DNA of 43,419 nucleotides from Lysobacteraceae bacterium. GTDB lineage: Bacteria; Pseudomonadota; Gammaproteobacteria; Xanthomonadales; Rhodanobacteraceae. This document shows, one piece after another, positions 24,650 through 31,892 of this stretch; the stretch's first letter is position 1, and each line of letters starts with the position of its first letter. A model generated the notes under the pieces. The model did no database searches, was not told where the DNA came from, and saw only the letters and a list, made by a program, of their open reading frames with translations. The stretch is from positions 1 to 43,419 of the forward strand of contig JAGWVM010000012.1 of assembly GCA_018970895.1 (NCBI GenBank). Reading direction: 5' to 3'. The translations under genes and the position numbers were made by a program.

Positions 24650-25786
24650 GTGAGGCCGGTCGCGCGAGCGGCCGGCTTGCCTGCGCCGGGGAGGCGCTGG
24701 TCGCGGATCTGCCGCTTCGTCGCGGGCCCCGGATTCGCGTTGCTTCTGAGCGGCTGTGCCTCCGTCCGCTACTACGGGCACGTGGTGCACGGCGAGGCTT
24801 CGCTGCTGCTGGCGCGACGCCCGATCCCCGAGGTTCTGGACGATTCGCGCACACCGCCGGCGCTGGCGCGGCGGCTGGCCCTGGCCGAGCAGGCGCGCCG
24901 CTTTGCCTCGGCGCGACTCGATCTGCCGGACAACCGCAGCTACACCAGTTACGTGGCGCTGGACCGGCCTTACGTTGCCTGGAACGTTTTCGCCGCACCG
25001 CGTTTCTCGGTGGAGGCGGTGCCGCAGTGCTTCCCGATCGCCGGCTGCGTGGCGTATCGCGGCTACTTCCGCGAATCGCTGGCGAGGCAGCGCGCCGAGT
25101 CCCTGCGCAAACGGGGGCTGGACGTGTGGGTGTCGCCGGTGCCGGCCTACTCGACGCTGGGCTGGTTCGCCGACCCGATCCTCAGCTCGATGATGCGCTG
25201 GGACGATGACGAGCTGGCCGGCACGCTGTTCCACGAGCTGGCGCACCAGCAGGTGTACGTGAAGGGCGACACCGCGTTCAACGAGTCGTTCGCCAGCTTC
25301 GTCGAGCGCGAGGGACTGCGCGAGTGGCGCGCCTCGCGCGGCCTGCCTCCGCCGGATGGCCGCGACCAGGCGATCGAGCATGGCTTCACCGCCCGGGTGC
25401 TGGCCCTGCGCGAACGCCTGCGGCGGGACTACGCCCGGCCGGGCGACGCGGAGGCGATGGCGCGACGCAAGCAGGACGACATCGTGACGTTCCGGCACGA
25501 CTATGCGGCGTGGCGCGACCGCGACTTCCCCGGCGACCATCGCTACGACGCCTGGGTGGCGGCCCCGATCAACAACGCCCGGCTGCTGCCGTTCGGCCTC
25601 TACGATCAGTGGACCGGTGCATTCGCGGCGCTCTTCGCGCAGGTGGACCGGCAATGGCCGGCGTTCTACCGGGCCGCGGCCGGTATCGGGCAGCTGCCGT
25701 CGGCGCAGCGTCTAGCTGCACTGCAGGCACTGGCCGGGAAGGGGGCGGATGCCGGCGAAGCGGCCACGACCGGATCATCGGGCTGA
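24650..25786 (+). CDS. Lipoprotein zinc aminopeptidase-like protein (PF10023-type)
   Basis: A 378-residue protein with an N-terminal lipobox LLLSGC after a hydrophobic stretch, so it should be membrane-attached. The catalytic region is ELAGTLFHELAHQQVYVKGD, followed by FNESFASFVEREG, giving HExxH plus a downstream Glu as in a gluzincin. The family is annotated as predicted aminopeptidase. The GTG start at 24650 is chosen because it is the first in frame; a TTG at 24677 would still precede the lipobox. It follows the charged lipoprotein gene after 30 bases. Confidence 0.87.
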   Translation: MRPVARAAGLPAPGRRWSRICRFVAGPGFALLLSGCASVRYYGHVVHGEASLLLARRPIPEVLDDSRTPPALARRLALAEQARRFASARLDLPDNRSYTSYVALDRPYVAWNVFAAPRFSVEAVPQCFPIAGCVAYRGYFRESLARQRAESLRKRGLDVWVSPVPAYSTLGWFADPILSSMMRWDDDELAGTLFHELAHQQVYVKGDTAFNESFASFVEREGLREWRASRGLPPPDGRDQAIEHGFTARVLALRERLRRDYARPGDAEAMARRKQDDIVTFRHDYAAWRDRDFPGDHRYDAWVAAPINNARLLPFGLYDQWTGAFAALFAQVDRQWPAFYRAAAGIGQLPSAQRLAALQALAGKGADAGEAATTGSSG

Positions 25787-25901
25787 CCCAAGCGGCTGAT
25801 CCGGAGGGTGTTCCGTGGATCGCGCCGGCCAAGCTGAACGAATGCCTTGTTCGTGTCCGACCCGCCTTGAACTCCAGCGCAGCGATCCGCACTAAGGGTT
25901 C

Positions 25902-26030
25902 GTATCGCCGAGACGGCGACAAGAGGCGGGCCAGAACACCGGACCGCTGAGGGGTCGGCCCCTTCCTCCCCCGGATCGCCGACCTGACAAACCCCGGCCC
26001 GCCCCTCCCCTGGCGCCCCGGGGTTTTTTT
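25902..26030 (+). ncRNA. Candidate small RNA or 5' leader RNA upstream of pncB
   Basis: A hairpin TCGCCG-AGA-CGGCGA (25905-25919) comes first, then AGGGG-TCGG-CCCCT (25950-25963), then a C-rich stretch CCTTCCTCCCCC (25961-25972), then the terminator. The CCTCC motifs are complementary to Shine-Dalgarno sequences, as in several C-rich-loop trans-acting sRNAs. The 5' end is estimated from a weak TTGAAC / CACTAA promoter. Equally it could be a terminating leader of pncB. There is no Rfam match I can name. Confidence 0.4.
25989..26030 (+). terminator. Strong intrinsic terminator upstream of pncB
   Basis: Stem AAACCCCGG / CCGGGGTTT (25989-25997 / 26018-26026) with a 20-base C-rich loop and a seven-T run at 26024-26030. 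It lies 80 bases before the pncB start and 200 bases after the aminopeptidase stop. Confidence 0.85.
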
Positions 26031-26109
26031 ATGCCTGTCTTCCGGGCGCGGTTCGCGGCGCGTCGCACTTCGCAACGATAATGCCCGGACCCCTCCCACG
26101 GATCTGGCG

Positions 26110-27297
26110 ATGATCATCCGCTCGCTGCTCGACACCGACCTGTACAAGTTCTCGATGATGCAGGTGGTGCTGCACCAGTACCCGGGCGCGCACGTCGAGT
26201 ACCGCTTCAAGTGCCGCACGCCGGGCGTGGATCTGGTGCCGTACCTGGACGAGATCCGCAGCGAGCTGGAGTCGCTGTGCCGGCTGCGCTTCACCGAGGA
26301 CGAGCTCGCCTACCTGGGTGACCAGCGCTACATCAAGAGCGATTTCGTGGACTTCCTCGGGTTGTTCCAGCTCAACACCAAGTACGTGGATATCGGGCCG
26401 TCGCCGACCGCGCCGGGCGAGATCGAGATCCACATCCGCGGACCGTGGCTGCACACCATCCTGTTCGAGGTGCCGCTGCTGGCGATCGTCAACGAGGTGT
26501 ACTTCCGCAACACCCGGCCGGGCATCGACCTGTCGACCGGCCGCCAGCGACTGGCGGCCAAGATCGAACGGTTGCGCGACACCCCCGGCTATGCCGACTG
26601 CCGGATCGCCGACTACGGCACGCGCCGGCGCTTCTCGCGCGAGTGGCACCGCGAGGTGGTGACCACGCTGCGCGACCGGCTGGGACCGCAGCTGGCCGGC
26701 ACCAGCAACGTGGCGCTGGCGCGCGAACTGGGGCTGGTCCCGCTGGGCACGCTGGCGCACGAATACCTGCAGGCACACCAGGCACTGGGGCCGCGCCTTC
26801 GCGATTCCCAGGTGGCCGCGCTGGAGGCCTGGGCGCGCGAGTACCGCGGCGATCTGGGTATCGCGCTGTCGGACGTGTACGGACTCAGCGCCTTCCTGCG
26901 CGACTTCGACATGTACTTCTGCAAGCTGTTCGACGGCACCCGCCACGACTCGGGCGATCCGTTCGCCTGGGGCGAGCGGGTGCTGGCGCATTACCGCGCG
27001 AACCGGGTGGATCCGCGCAGCAAGGTGCTGGTGTTCAGTGACGGCCTGGACATCCCCCGCGTGATGAAGCTCTATGCACACTTCCAGGGGCGCTGCCAGC
27101 TCGCCTTCGGTGTCGGTACCAACCTCACCAACGACGTCGGACCCGTGCCGCTGCAGATCGTGATCAAGATGGTCCGCTGCAACGGCCAGCCGGTGGCCAA
27201 GCTCAGCGACACGCCCGGCAAGAACATGTGCGACGACCCGGCCTATGTGGCCTATCTGCGGCAGGTGTTCGAGATCCCCGCCGAGTCGGCCGCTTGA
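26110..27297 (+). CDS. pncB: Nicotinate phosphoribosyltransferase
   Basis: A 395-residue PncB. It converts nicotinate and PRPP to nicotinate mononucleotide with ATP hydrolysis in NAD salvage. The N terminus [18 protein letters not shown] is diagnostic. His217 in [12 protein letters not shown] corresponds to the autophosphorylated histidine of the enterobacterial enzyme. [12 protein letters not shown] and [10 protein letters not shown] form the phosphoribosyl-binding region. The length matches E. coli PncB (about 400). An intrinsic terminator and a structured region lie upstream and may control it. Confidence 0.96.
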   Translation: MIIRSLLDTDLYKFSMMQVVLHQYPGAHVEYRFKCRTPGVDLVPYLDEIRSELESLCRLRFTEDELAYLGDQRYIKSDFVDFLGLFQLNTKYVDIGPSPTAPGEIEIHIRGPWLHTILFEVPLLAIVNEVYFRNTRPGIDLSTGRQRLAAKIERLRDTPGYADCRIADYGTRRRFSREWHREVVTTLRDRLGPQLAGTSNVALARELGLVPLGTLAHEYLQAHQALGPRLRDSQVAALEAWAREYRGDLGIALSDVYGLSAFLRDFDMYFCKLFDGTRHDSGDPFAWGERVLAHYRANRVDPRSKVLVFSDGLDIPRVMKLYAHFQGRCQLAFGVGTNLTNDVGPVPLQIVIKMVRCNGQPVAKLSDTPGKNMCDDPAYVAYLRQVFEIPAESAA

Positions 27298-27404
27298 GCG
27301 TCGTCGTTCTCTTCGCCACCGGGCACCGGCGTGCGTCGTAGACCGGGCCAGGCCAGCAGCAGCAGCGTCGCCAGGGCCAGCAGGCCGGAGAGCAGCAGGG
27401 ACAT
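27252..27404 (-). CDS. Possible small single-span membrane protein
   Basis: A 50-codon ORF starting [19 protein letters not shown], a plausible membrane helix, followed by [16 protein letters not shown] and a polar tail. It overlaps the last 46 bases of pncB on the opposite strand, and the ribosome-binding site (GAG) is weak. The helix-plus-acidic-tail layout resembles real small membrane proteins, but the overlap with a conserved gene argues for caution. Confidence 0.3.
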   Translation of the reverse strand: MSLLLSGLLALATLLLLAWPGLRRTPVPGGEENDDAQAADSAGISNTCRR

Positions 27405-27551
27405 CGGTAGCGATCTCGACAAAGGAAGCCCCACGATAGCCCGCGCGCGGCGCTCATCCCTCTGGCGATTGCTCATATCCATATGCCGCCGCTTGCGTGT
27501 CACCGGCACGCGGCGCACGCTTGCCGTCCCACTTTCCGGCCGGATCCGCCC

Positions 27552-28034
27552 ATGACCACGATCTACGACTTCGCCGCACGCGATATCGACGGCAACGAGC
27601 GCTCGCTCGACGAGTTTCGCGGCAAGACGCTGCTGGTGGTGAACGTCGCCTCGCGCTGCGGATTCACCCCGCAGTACCAGGGGCTGGAGGCGGTGTGGCG
27701 GCGGCTGCGCGACCGTGGCCTGGTGGTGCTCGGCTTCCCCTGCGACCAGTTCGGCCACCAGGAGCCGGGCGACGAGGCGGAGATCCGCCGGTTCTGCAGC
27801 ACCCGCTACGAGGTCAGCTTCCCGATGTTCGCCAAGATCGAGGTGAACGGCGACGGCGCCCATCCGCTTTACCAGTGGCTGAAGCAGGAGGGCAAGGGCA
27901 TCCTGGGCAGCGAGGCGATCAAATGGAACTTCACCAAGTTCCTGGTCGACGCCGAAGGGCAGGTGGTCCGACGCTACGCGCCGACCGACACGCCGGAGAA
28001 GATCGCGAAGGACATCGAGCCGCGACTGCCGTGA
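27552..28034 (+). CDS. Glutathione peroxidase (BtuE/Gpx type)
   Basis: A 160-residue cysteine-type glutathione peroxidase. The peroxidatic Cys36 is in NVASRCGFTPQY, Gln66 in GFPCDQFG and Trp in IKWNFTKFLVD, giving the catalytic triad of the family. There is no selenocysteine and no signal peptide, so it acts in the cytoplasm on organic hydroperoxides, most bacterial members using thioredoxin as reductant. The ATG at 27552 is the first residue aligning with the family (MTTIYDFAARDIDG). It converges with dacB with only four bases between stops. Confidence 0.95.
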   Translation: MTTIYDFAARDIDGNERSLDEFRGKTLLVVNVASRCGFTPQYQGLEAVWRRLRDRGLVVLGFPCDQFGHQEPGDEAEIRRFCSTRYEVSFPMFAKIEVNGDGAHPLYQWLKQEGKGILGSEAIKWNFTKFLVDAEGQVVRRYAPTDTPEKIAKDIEPRLP

Positions 28035-28038
28035 GCGA

Positions 28039-29574
28039 TCAGGGCCGCCCGCGGTAGGTCGCCAGCAGTTCGGCAATGGCGTCGAGCGTGCGGCTCGGTG
28101 GCGGCGCGCCCTCGGGCGGCACGTCGTGGTTGAGGAGGACGGCGAACGCCAGGTGCTCGCCCCCCGCGCTGGTGACGTAGCCGGCCAGCGCGCTCACGCC
28201 GGTCATCGAACCGGTCTTGGCGTGCACGTCGCCCTCGGCCGGCGTGCCGCGCATCCGCGCGATCAGCGAGCCGTCCACGCCGGCCACCGGCAGGTCGTCG
28301 CGCAGCGCGGCGGCGTAGGGGCGCGCGGCCATGTACTGCAGCAGGCGGACCATCGCCGAGGCGGTCACCAGGTTCTGCCGCGACAGGCCGCTGCCCTCGG
28401 TCAGGCGTGCCTGCGTCGGGGCGATGCCGATCTGCGCCATCAGCGCGTCGAGCGCGCGCAGTCCCCATGCGCCGGTGCCGATGAAGCCCGCCGGCGCGGT
28501 GCCGTCGGCTTCAGCCCGGGTTCGCGCCTGCACGCCGGCCAGTTGCAGCAGGTTCTGCAGGTAGAGGTTCTGCGAGCGCTTGAGTCCGCGTTCGAGGATC
28601 GTGCCGAATGCCGGTGACGCCACCGCGCCAAGTTCCACGGCCTGGGCGAGGTAGCCGCCGTCTTCCTGCGGCCAGTGCAGCACCCGCACATGACCGTGCA
28701 GGGCGATACCCTGGCGCTCCAGCGCTTCGTGCAGCAGTTCGCCGGCTACCCGTGCCGGGTCGGTCATGGCCAGGTGGTAGCGGGTCGGTGCACCGCCGGC
28801 CGGTACGGTGCCGAAGGCGTACAAGGTGTCGCCGCCTGGTGCGCGGTACAGGTTGATGTCGGGCGCGCTGCCGGCGGCGGCCGTGAGCAGGCGGCTGCTC
28901 AGGTCCGGAATCGCGATCGGCGGATCGAGCAGCACGTCGGCGGCATCGCCGGCAGCCTGGCCGGGCGTGATGGTCAGCCACGCCGCATTCTCCTGCACCA
29001 CGAGCGCCGTGGCAGGCACCGCGAAGGCCCCGAGCAGGTCGCCGACCTCCCAGCCGGCGCCGATCGGCGGACCTTCGAAGTAGGTGTCGTCGGCGACGAG
29101 GTCGCCATCGATGCGGCGGATGCCCCGGTCAGCCAGTTGCTTCGCCAGCCGGTCGGCCCAGTCGGCGCTGTCGCCCGTGCCGAGCGTCGGATCGCCCATG
29201 CCGTAAAGCACCAGCGAGCCGCGCAGGCGCCCGTGGATGATCGGTCCGCGGCCGAGCAGTCGGGTGCTCGTGTGCCCGCTGGCGCCGAGCGTCTCCAGCA
29301 CCAGTGCCGCAGTGAACAGCTTGGCGGTGGACGCCGGTTCCAGCAGGCGTTCGGTCCGGCGTGCATAGAGCGTCCGGCCAGTGTCCAGCGAGACGACTTC
29401 GATGCCCCAGTCGGCCCCGGTGAAGCGGGGAGCGTCGATCAGTGCGTCGATGCGGCGCGCCAGCGCCGCGGGCGTGGTGGCCCCGGACGTCGGCGGAACA
29501 TCCGCGGCGAGCGCAGAGAGCGGGCCGAGGGCGAGGCAGAGCAGGGCGGCAAGCCGGCACAGGGAGGAATGCAT
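28039..29574 (-). CDS. dacB: D-alanyl-D-alanine carboxypeptidase/endopeptidase (PBP4, DacB)
   Basis: A 511-residue penicillin-binding protein of peptidase family S13. The signal peptide runs to about LSALAADV. The active site has SxxK (Ser82, Lys85 in ASTAKLFT), SxN (SQN in LKRSQNLYLQNLL) and KTG in VHAKTGSMTG, all intact. It trims or cleaves peptidoglycan cross-links in the periplasm. The start MHSSLCRLA at 29574 gives a standard signal peptide; an ATG six codons upstream is possible. It is divergent from the slyD-like gene (117 bases). Confidence 0.95.
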   Translation of the reverse strand: MHSSLCRLAALLCLALGPLSALAADVPPTSGATTPAALARRIDALIDAPRFTGADWGIEVVSLDTGRTLYARRTERLLEPASTAKLFTAALVLETLGASGHTSTRLLGRGPIIHGRLRGSLVLYGMGDPTLGTGDSADWADRLAKQLADRGIRRIDGDLVADDTYFEGPPIGAGWEVGDLLGAFAVPATALVVQENAAWLTITPGQAAGDAADVLLDPPIAIPDLSSRLLTAAAGSAPDINLYRAPGGDTLYAFGTVPAGGAPTRYHLAMTDPARVAGELLHEALERQGIALHGHVRVLHWPQEDGGYLAQAVELGAVASPAFGTILERGLKRSQNLYLQNLLQLAGVQARTRAEADGTAPAGFIGTGAWGLRALDALMAQIGIAPTQARLTEGSGLSRQNLVTASAMVRLLQYMAARPYAAALRDDLPVAGVDGSLIARMRGTPAEGDVHAKTGSMTGVSALAGYVTSAGGEHLAFAVLLNHDVPPEGAPPPSRTLDAIAELLATYRGRP

Positions 29575-29691
29575 GCCTGCCAGTATGGGCATCGCGCCCG
29601 CGCTGTACAGGGCAGATCGGGCCGATCTGTTAGGCTTGAGCCCTCTTGCCACCGTCCAGGCGGCGTTTTTCCCTTTCATCGCGAGAGCCTC

Positions 29692-30174
29692 ATGCAGATT
29701 GCCGACCAATCCGTCGTTTCCTTCCATTACACGTTGACCGATGACCAGGGGACGGTGATCGACAGCTCCGCAGGCCGCGAGCCGCTGACCTACCTGCATG
29801 GCGTCGGCCAGATCGTGCCGGGACTGGAGAAGGAGATGGCCGGGCGCGCTGCCGGTGACCAGTTCAAGGTCGACGTGGCGCCGGAAGAAGGCTACGGGGT
29901 TCGCCATGCCGAGCTCGAGCAGCAGGTCCCGCGCGATGCGTTCCAGGGCGTGGAGGACATCCAGCCGGGCATGCAGTTCCAGGGCCGTGGCCCGCAGGGC
30001 GTGATCAACGTCACCGTGACCAAGGTCGAGGACGGCGTGGTGCACATCGACGGCAACCATCCGCTGGCCGGCCAGACGCTGCATTTCGACGTGCAGGTGA
30101 CCGAGGTGCGCGAGGCGACCGACGAGGAGCGCCAGCACGGTCACGTGCACGGTCCGGGTGGCCATCACCACTGA
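29692..30174 (+). CDS. slyD: SlyD-like FKBP peptidyl-prolyl isomerase
   Basis: A 160-residue SlyD-type protein. The FKBP halves VVSFHYTLTDDQG and HGVGQIVPGLEKEMAGR frame an inserted IF chaperone domain (about residues 70-120: YGVRHAELEQQVPRDAFQG through NHPLAGQTLHFDV). The C-terminal tail is short but His-rich (HGHVHGPGGHHH), giving potential nickel binding as in E. coli SlyD. No signal peptide, so cytoplasmic folding helper and possibly a nickel reservoir. It ends before a bidirectional terminator. Confidence 0.92.
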   Translation: MQIADQSVVSFHYTLTDDQGTVIDSSAGREPLTYLHGVGQIVPGLEKEMAGRAAGDQFKVDVAPEEGYGVRHAELEQQVPRDAFQGVEDIQPGMQFQGRGPQGVINVTVTKVEDGVVHIDGNHPLAGQTLHFDVQVTEVREATDEERQHGHVHGPGGHHH

Positions 30175-30195
30175 GGCCTGCGACCGCCTGGAGCA

Positions 30196-30227
30196 GAAAA
30201 CGCGCCGCCCCACCGGGCGGCGTTTTC
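30196..30227. terminator. Bidirectional terminator between slyD and pldA
   Basis: An eight-base GC stem (30203-30210 / 30215-30222) with a CACC loop, flanked by AAAA on the left and TTTT on the right. It can therefore terminate both convergent genes. Confidence 0.85.
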
Positions 30228-30248
30228 CTTGGCGGCGGGCGACCGCGA

Positions 30249-31343
30249 TCAGTACCAGTCGAGCAGCGACAGACCCAGGCCCAGGTAGGTGGCGTTGTGG
30301 TTGTAGTCGATCATGCTCTCGCCGTAACCCTTGAACAGCTCCATGTAGCCGCGCAGGTTGCCGGCGACCGGGAAGCTCCAGGTGAACTGGCCGGCGCCGT
30401 GGCTCTGGCTTCCGCCGCGCAGTGAATGGCGCAGGAGCAGGCCGAATTCCTGGCCGTGCCACTCGTGCACGATCTGCGCTTCGGCGCGGCCCATGTAGTT
30501 GCTGATGTCCGGATTGTTGTCGTCCGGTGCGTTCTCCGGGATGCGCCACCAAGGCCGGATCATCACCGTCCAGCCGGGGCGCTCGAAACCGAAGTCGGCG
30601 ATCACCCGGTTCCAGCTGCGTGACAGCGGATTGGAGCGGCCGTTGGACTGGTGGTCGACGCCGATGCCGAGCAGCCGTCCTTCCCAGCCGAGCACGCGGT
30701 AGTGCGTGTCGAACACGAGCATCGCCTCCGGCTCGTAATTGGTTTCCCGGAACGGCCGCGACAGCTGCTTGTTGTAGACCTGCCAGCGCGAGGACTGGGT
30801 GTAGCCCACCCAGATGTCGCCGCCCGCGTCGCCGAACACGTCCTGCGCGACTTTGGTCTTCAGGCTGAGCTGGAACTTGCTTTCGGCGTTCTGCAGTTCC
30901 TGCCGCGTGGCCACCGTATTGACCGGATTCGGGCTGGTGGGGCGTTCGTTCTGGTTGCTCGTGACGAACAGCGGCAGCACGTATACCGGCTTGTAGCCGC
31001 GGATGTTGAAGGTGCCGAGCTTGGCCTCCGGCGACAGCTCCCAGCGCGAATCCAGGAGCGACAGCGGCGTCGGCGTCGGCGCCGGCGAGTCGGCACCGGC
31101 GTGCCTGGCCGTATCGCGCGCGAACAGGGTGATGTCGTCGGGGTTGGTGCGCTTTCTGGCGACCGGCAACTGGTCGCGTCCGGTGGCCTTGTCGTAGCAG
31201 GCCAGCCGCTGCGAGTCGCTCTCGATCGCCGTGCATGCACGGATGTCCATCGGATCCGGATTCTGCGCGCGGGCCGTCGGCGCGACCGCGGCGATTACAC
31301 CGGCAAGGGGCAGGGCAAGGCCGCGGCGCAGGGGTGTCTTCAT
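30249..31343 (-). CDS. pldA: Outer-membrane phospholipase A
   Basis: A 364-residue OMPLA. The signal peptide is cleaved near ARAQ. An N-terminal extension of about 90 residues with a Cys-containing segment (IRACTAIESDSQRLACYDKA) precedes the barrel, a feature seen in xanthomonad and neisserial relatives. Catalytic residues are His231, Ser233 and Asn245 in DHQSNGRSNPLSRSWNR, with the same 2- and 14-residue spacing as E. coli His142/Ser144/Asn156. Calcium-dependent dimers hydrolyse outer-leaflet phospholipids to maintain lipid asymmetry. The barrel ends SLLDWY. Confidence 0.95.
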   Translation of the reverse strand: MKTPLRRGLALPLAGVIAAVAPTARAQNPDPMDIRACTAIESDSQRLACYDKATGRDQLPVARKRTNPDDITLFARDTARHAGADSPAPTPTPLSLLDSRWELSPEAKLGTFNIRGYKPVYVLPLFVTSNQNERPTSPNPVNTVATRQELQNAESKFQLSLKTKVAQDVFGDAGGDIWVGYTQSSRWQVYNKQLSRPFRETNYEPEAMLVFDTHYRVLGWEGRLLGIGVDHQSNGRSNPLSRSWNRVIADFGFERPGWTVMIRPWWRIPENAPDDNNPDISNYMGRAEAQIVHEWHGQEFGLLLRHSLRGGSQSHGAGQFTWSFPVAGNLRGYMELFKGYGESMIDYNHNATYLGLGLSLLDWY

Positions 31344-31373
31344 GACGCGGGTTGTCTCCGGAGTGCGTAGGCG

Positions 31374-31412
31374 GGCAAAACAAAGGCCGGCCGCAGGGTA
31401 CTGCGGCCGGCC
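31374..31412 (-). terminator. Intrinsic terminator of the EF-hand protein gene
   Basis: Perfect 12-base arms (31385-31396 / 31401-31412) with a four-base loop; on the minus strand they are followed by TTTGTTTTG. They sit between the EF-hand gene and pldA. Confidence 0.8.
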
Positions 31413-31430
31413 GATCGGGGCGACAGCGAC

Positions 31431-31787
31431 TTACTTGCCCTTGACCCAGCGCGCGTATTCGGCCTCGCTGATCCGCCCGTCGCGGTTGCTGTCGGCGTAG
31501 TCGAAATCATTGGCCAGCAGCGGGTAGGCGGCAGCCTGCGCGGGCGTGATCGACTTGCCCTTGCCGGCCAGCTGCGCGAACGACGGCGGCGTGGCATGGG
31601 TCGGTGCGGGCGGCAGGGTGCTGCGGATGGTCACCTCGCCCTGCGGCGTCTGGAACACCGCGCTGGCGGGCGCGCTGCCGGCGGATGCCGGGTTGGCCAT
31701 GGGCTCGGCCTGGGCGGCGAAGGCCTGGCCGCCGGCCAGCAGCGCGGCGGCACCGAGGAGGGAAATCCAGGATGTGCGGAATGTCAT
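31431..31787 (-). CDS. Secreted EF-hand domain protein
   Basis: A 118-residue protein. The signal peptide ends near AFAAQAEP. A proline/alanine-rich middle follows, and then a C-terminal EF-hand loop with ligand pattern D-x-N-x-D-G-x-I-x-x-x-E in DSNRDGRISEAEY, preceded by a weak partner helix region (ITPAQAAAYPLLANDFDYA). It probably binds calcium in the periplasm. The start at 31787 has GGAG upstream. It lies before pldA on the same strand with a terminator between. Calcium-dependent PldA next door is suggestive only. Confidence 0.85.
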   Translation of the reverse strand: MTFRTSWISLLGAAALLAGGQAFAAQAEPMANPASAGSAPASAVFQTPQGEVTIRSTLPPAPTHATPPSFAQLAGKGKSITPAQAAAYPLLANDFDYADSNRDGRISEAEYARWVKGK

Positions 31788-31892
31788 GTTCGGTACTCCA
31801 TGCCAGAATCGATGGGGAAGGCGCATCGGCGGCTGGACCACGTCGGTTCGGTCGCTGGGGAGCGCCCACTCACGCTAGCAACGGATGTGTCA

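Larger units (their letters stand above)
25787..26109 (+). other. Long intergenic region before pncB with an RNA-like layout
   Basis: A 323-base gap with no convincing ORF. The left 80 bases show nothing notable. From 25867 there is a TTGAAC -35-like hexamer, then two hairpins, C-rich single-stranded stretches and a strong terminator (see the separate entry). The last 80 bases before pncB show only its likely translation start region. Confidence 0.6.

Noticed and set aside
29575..31383. Continuation of the dacB frame upstream through the slyD and pldA region
   Set aside because: DacB has a clear signal peptide at 29574; the upstream frame overlaps slyD and pldA, which are both well supported.
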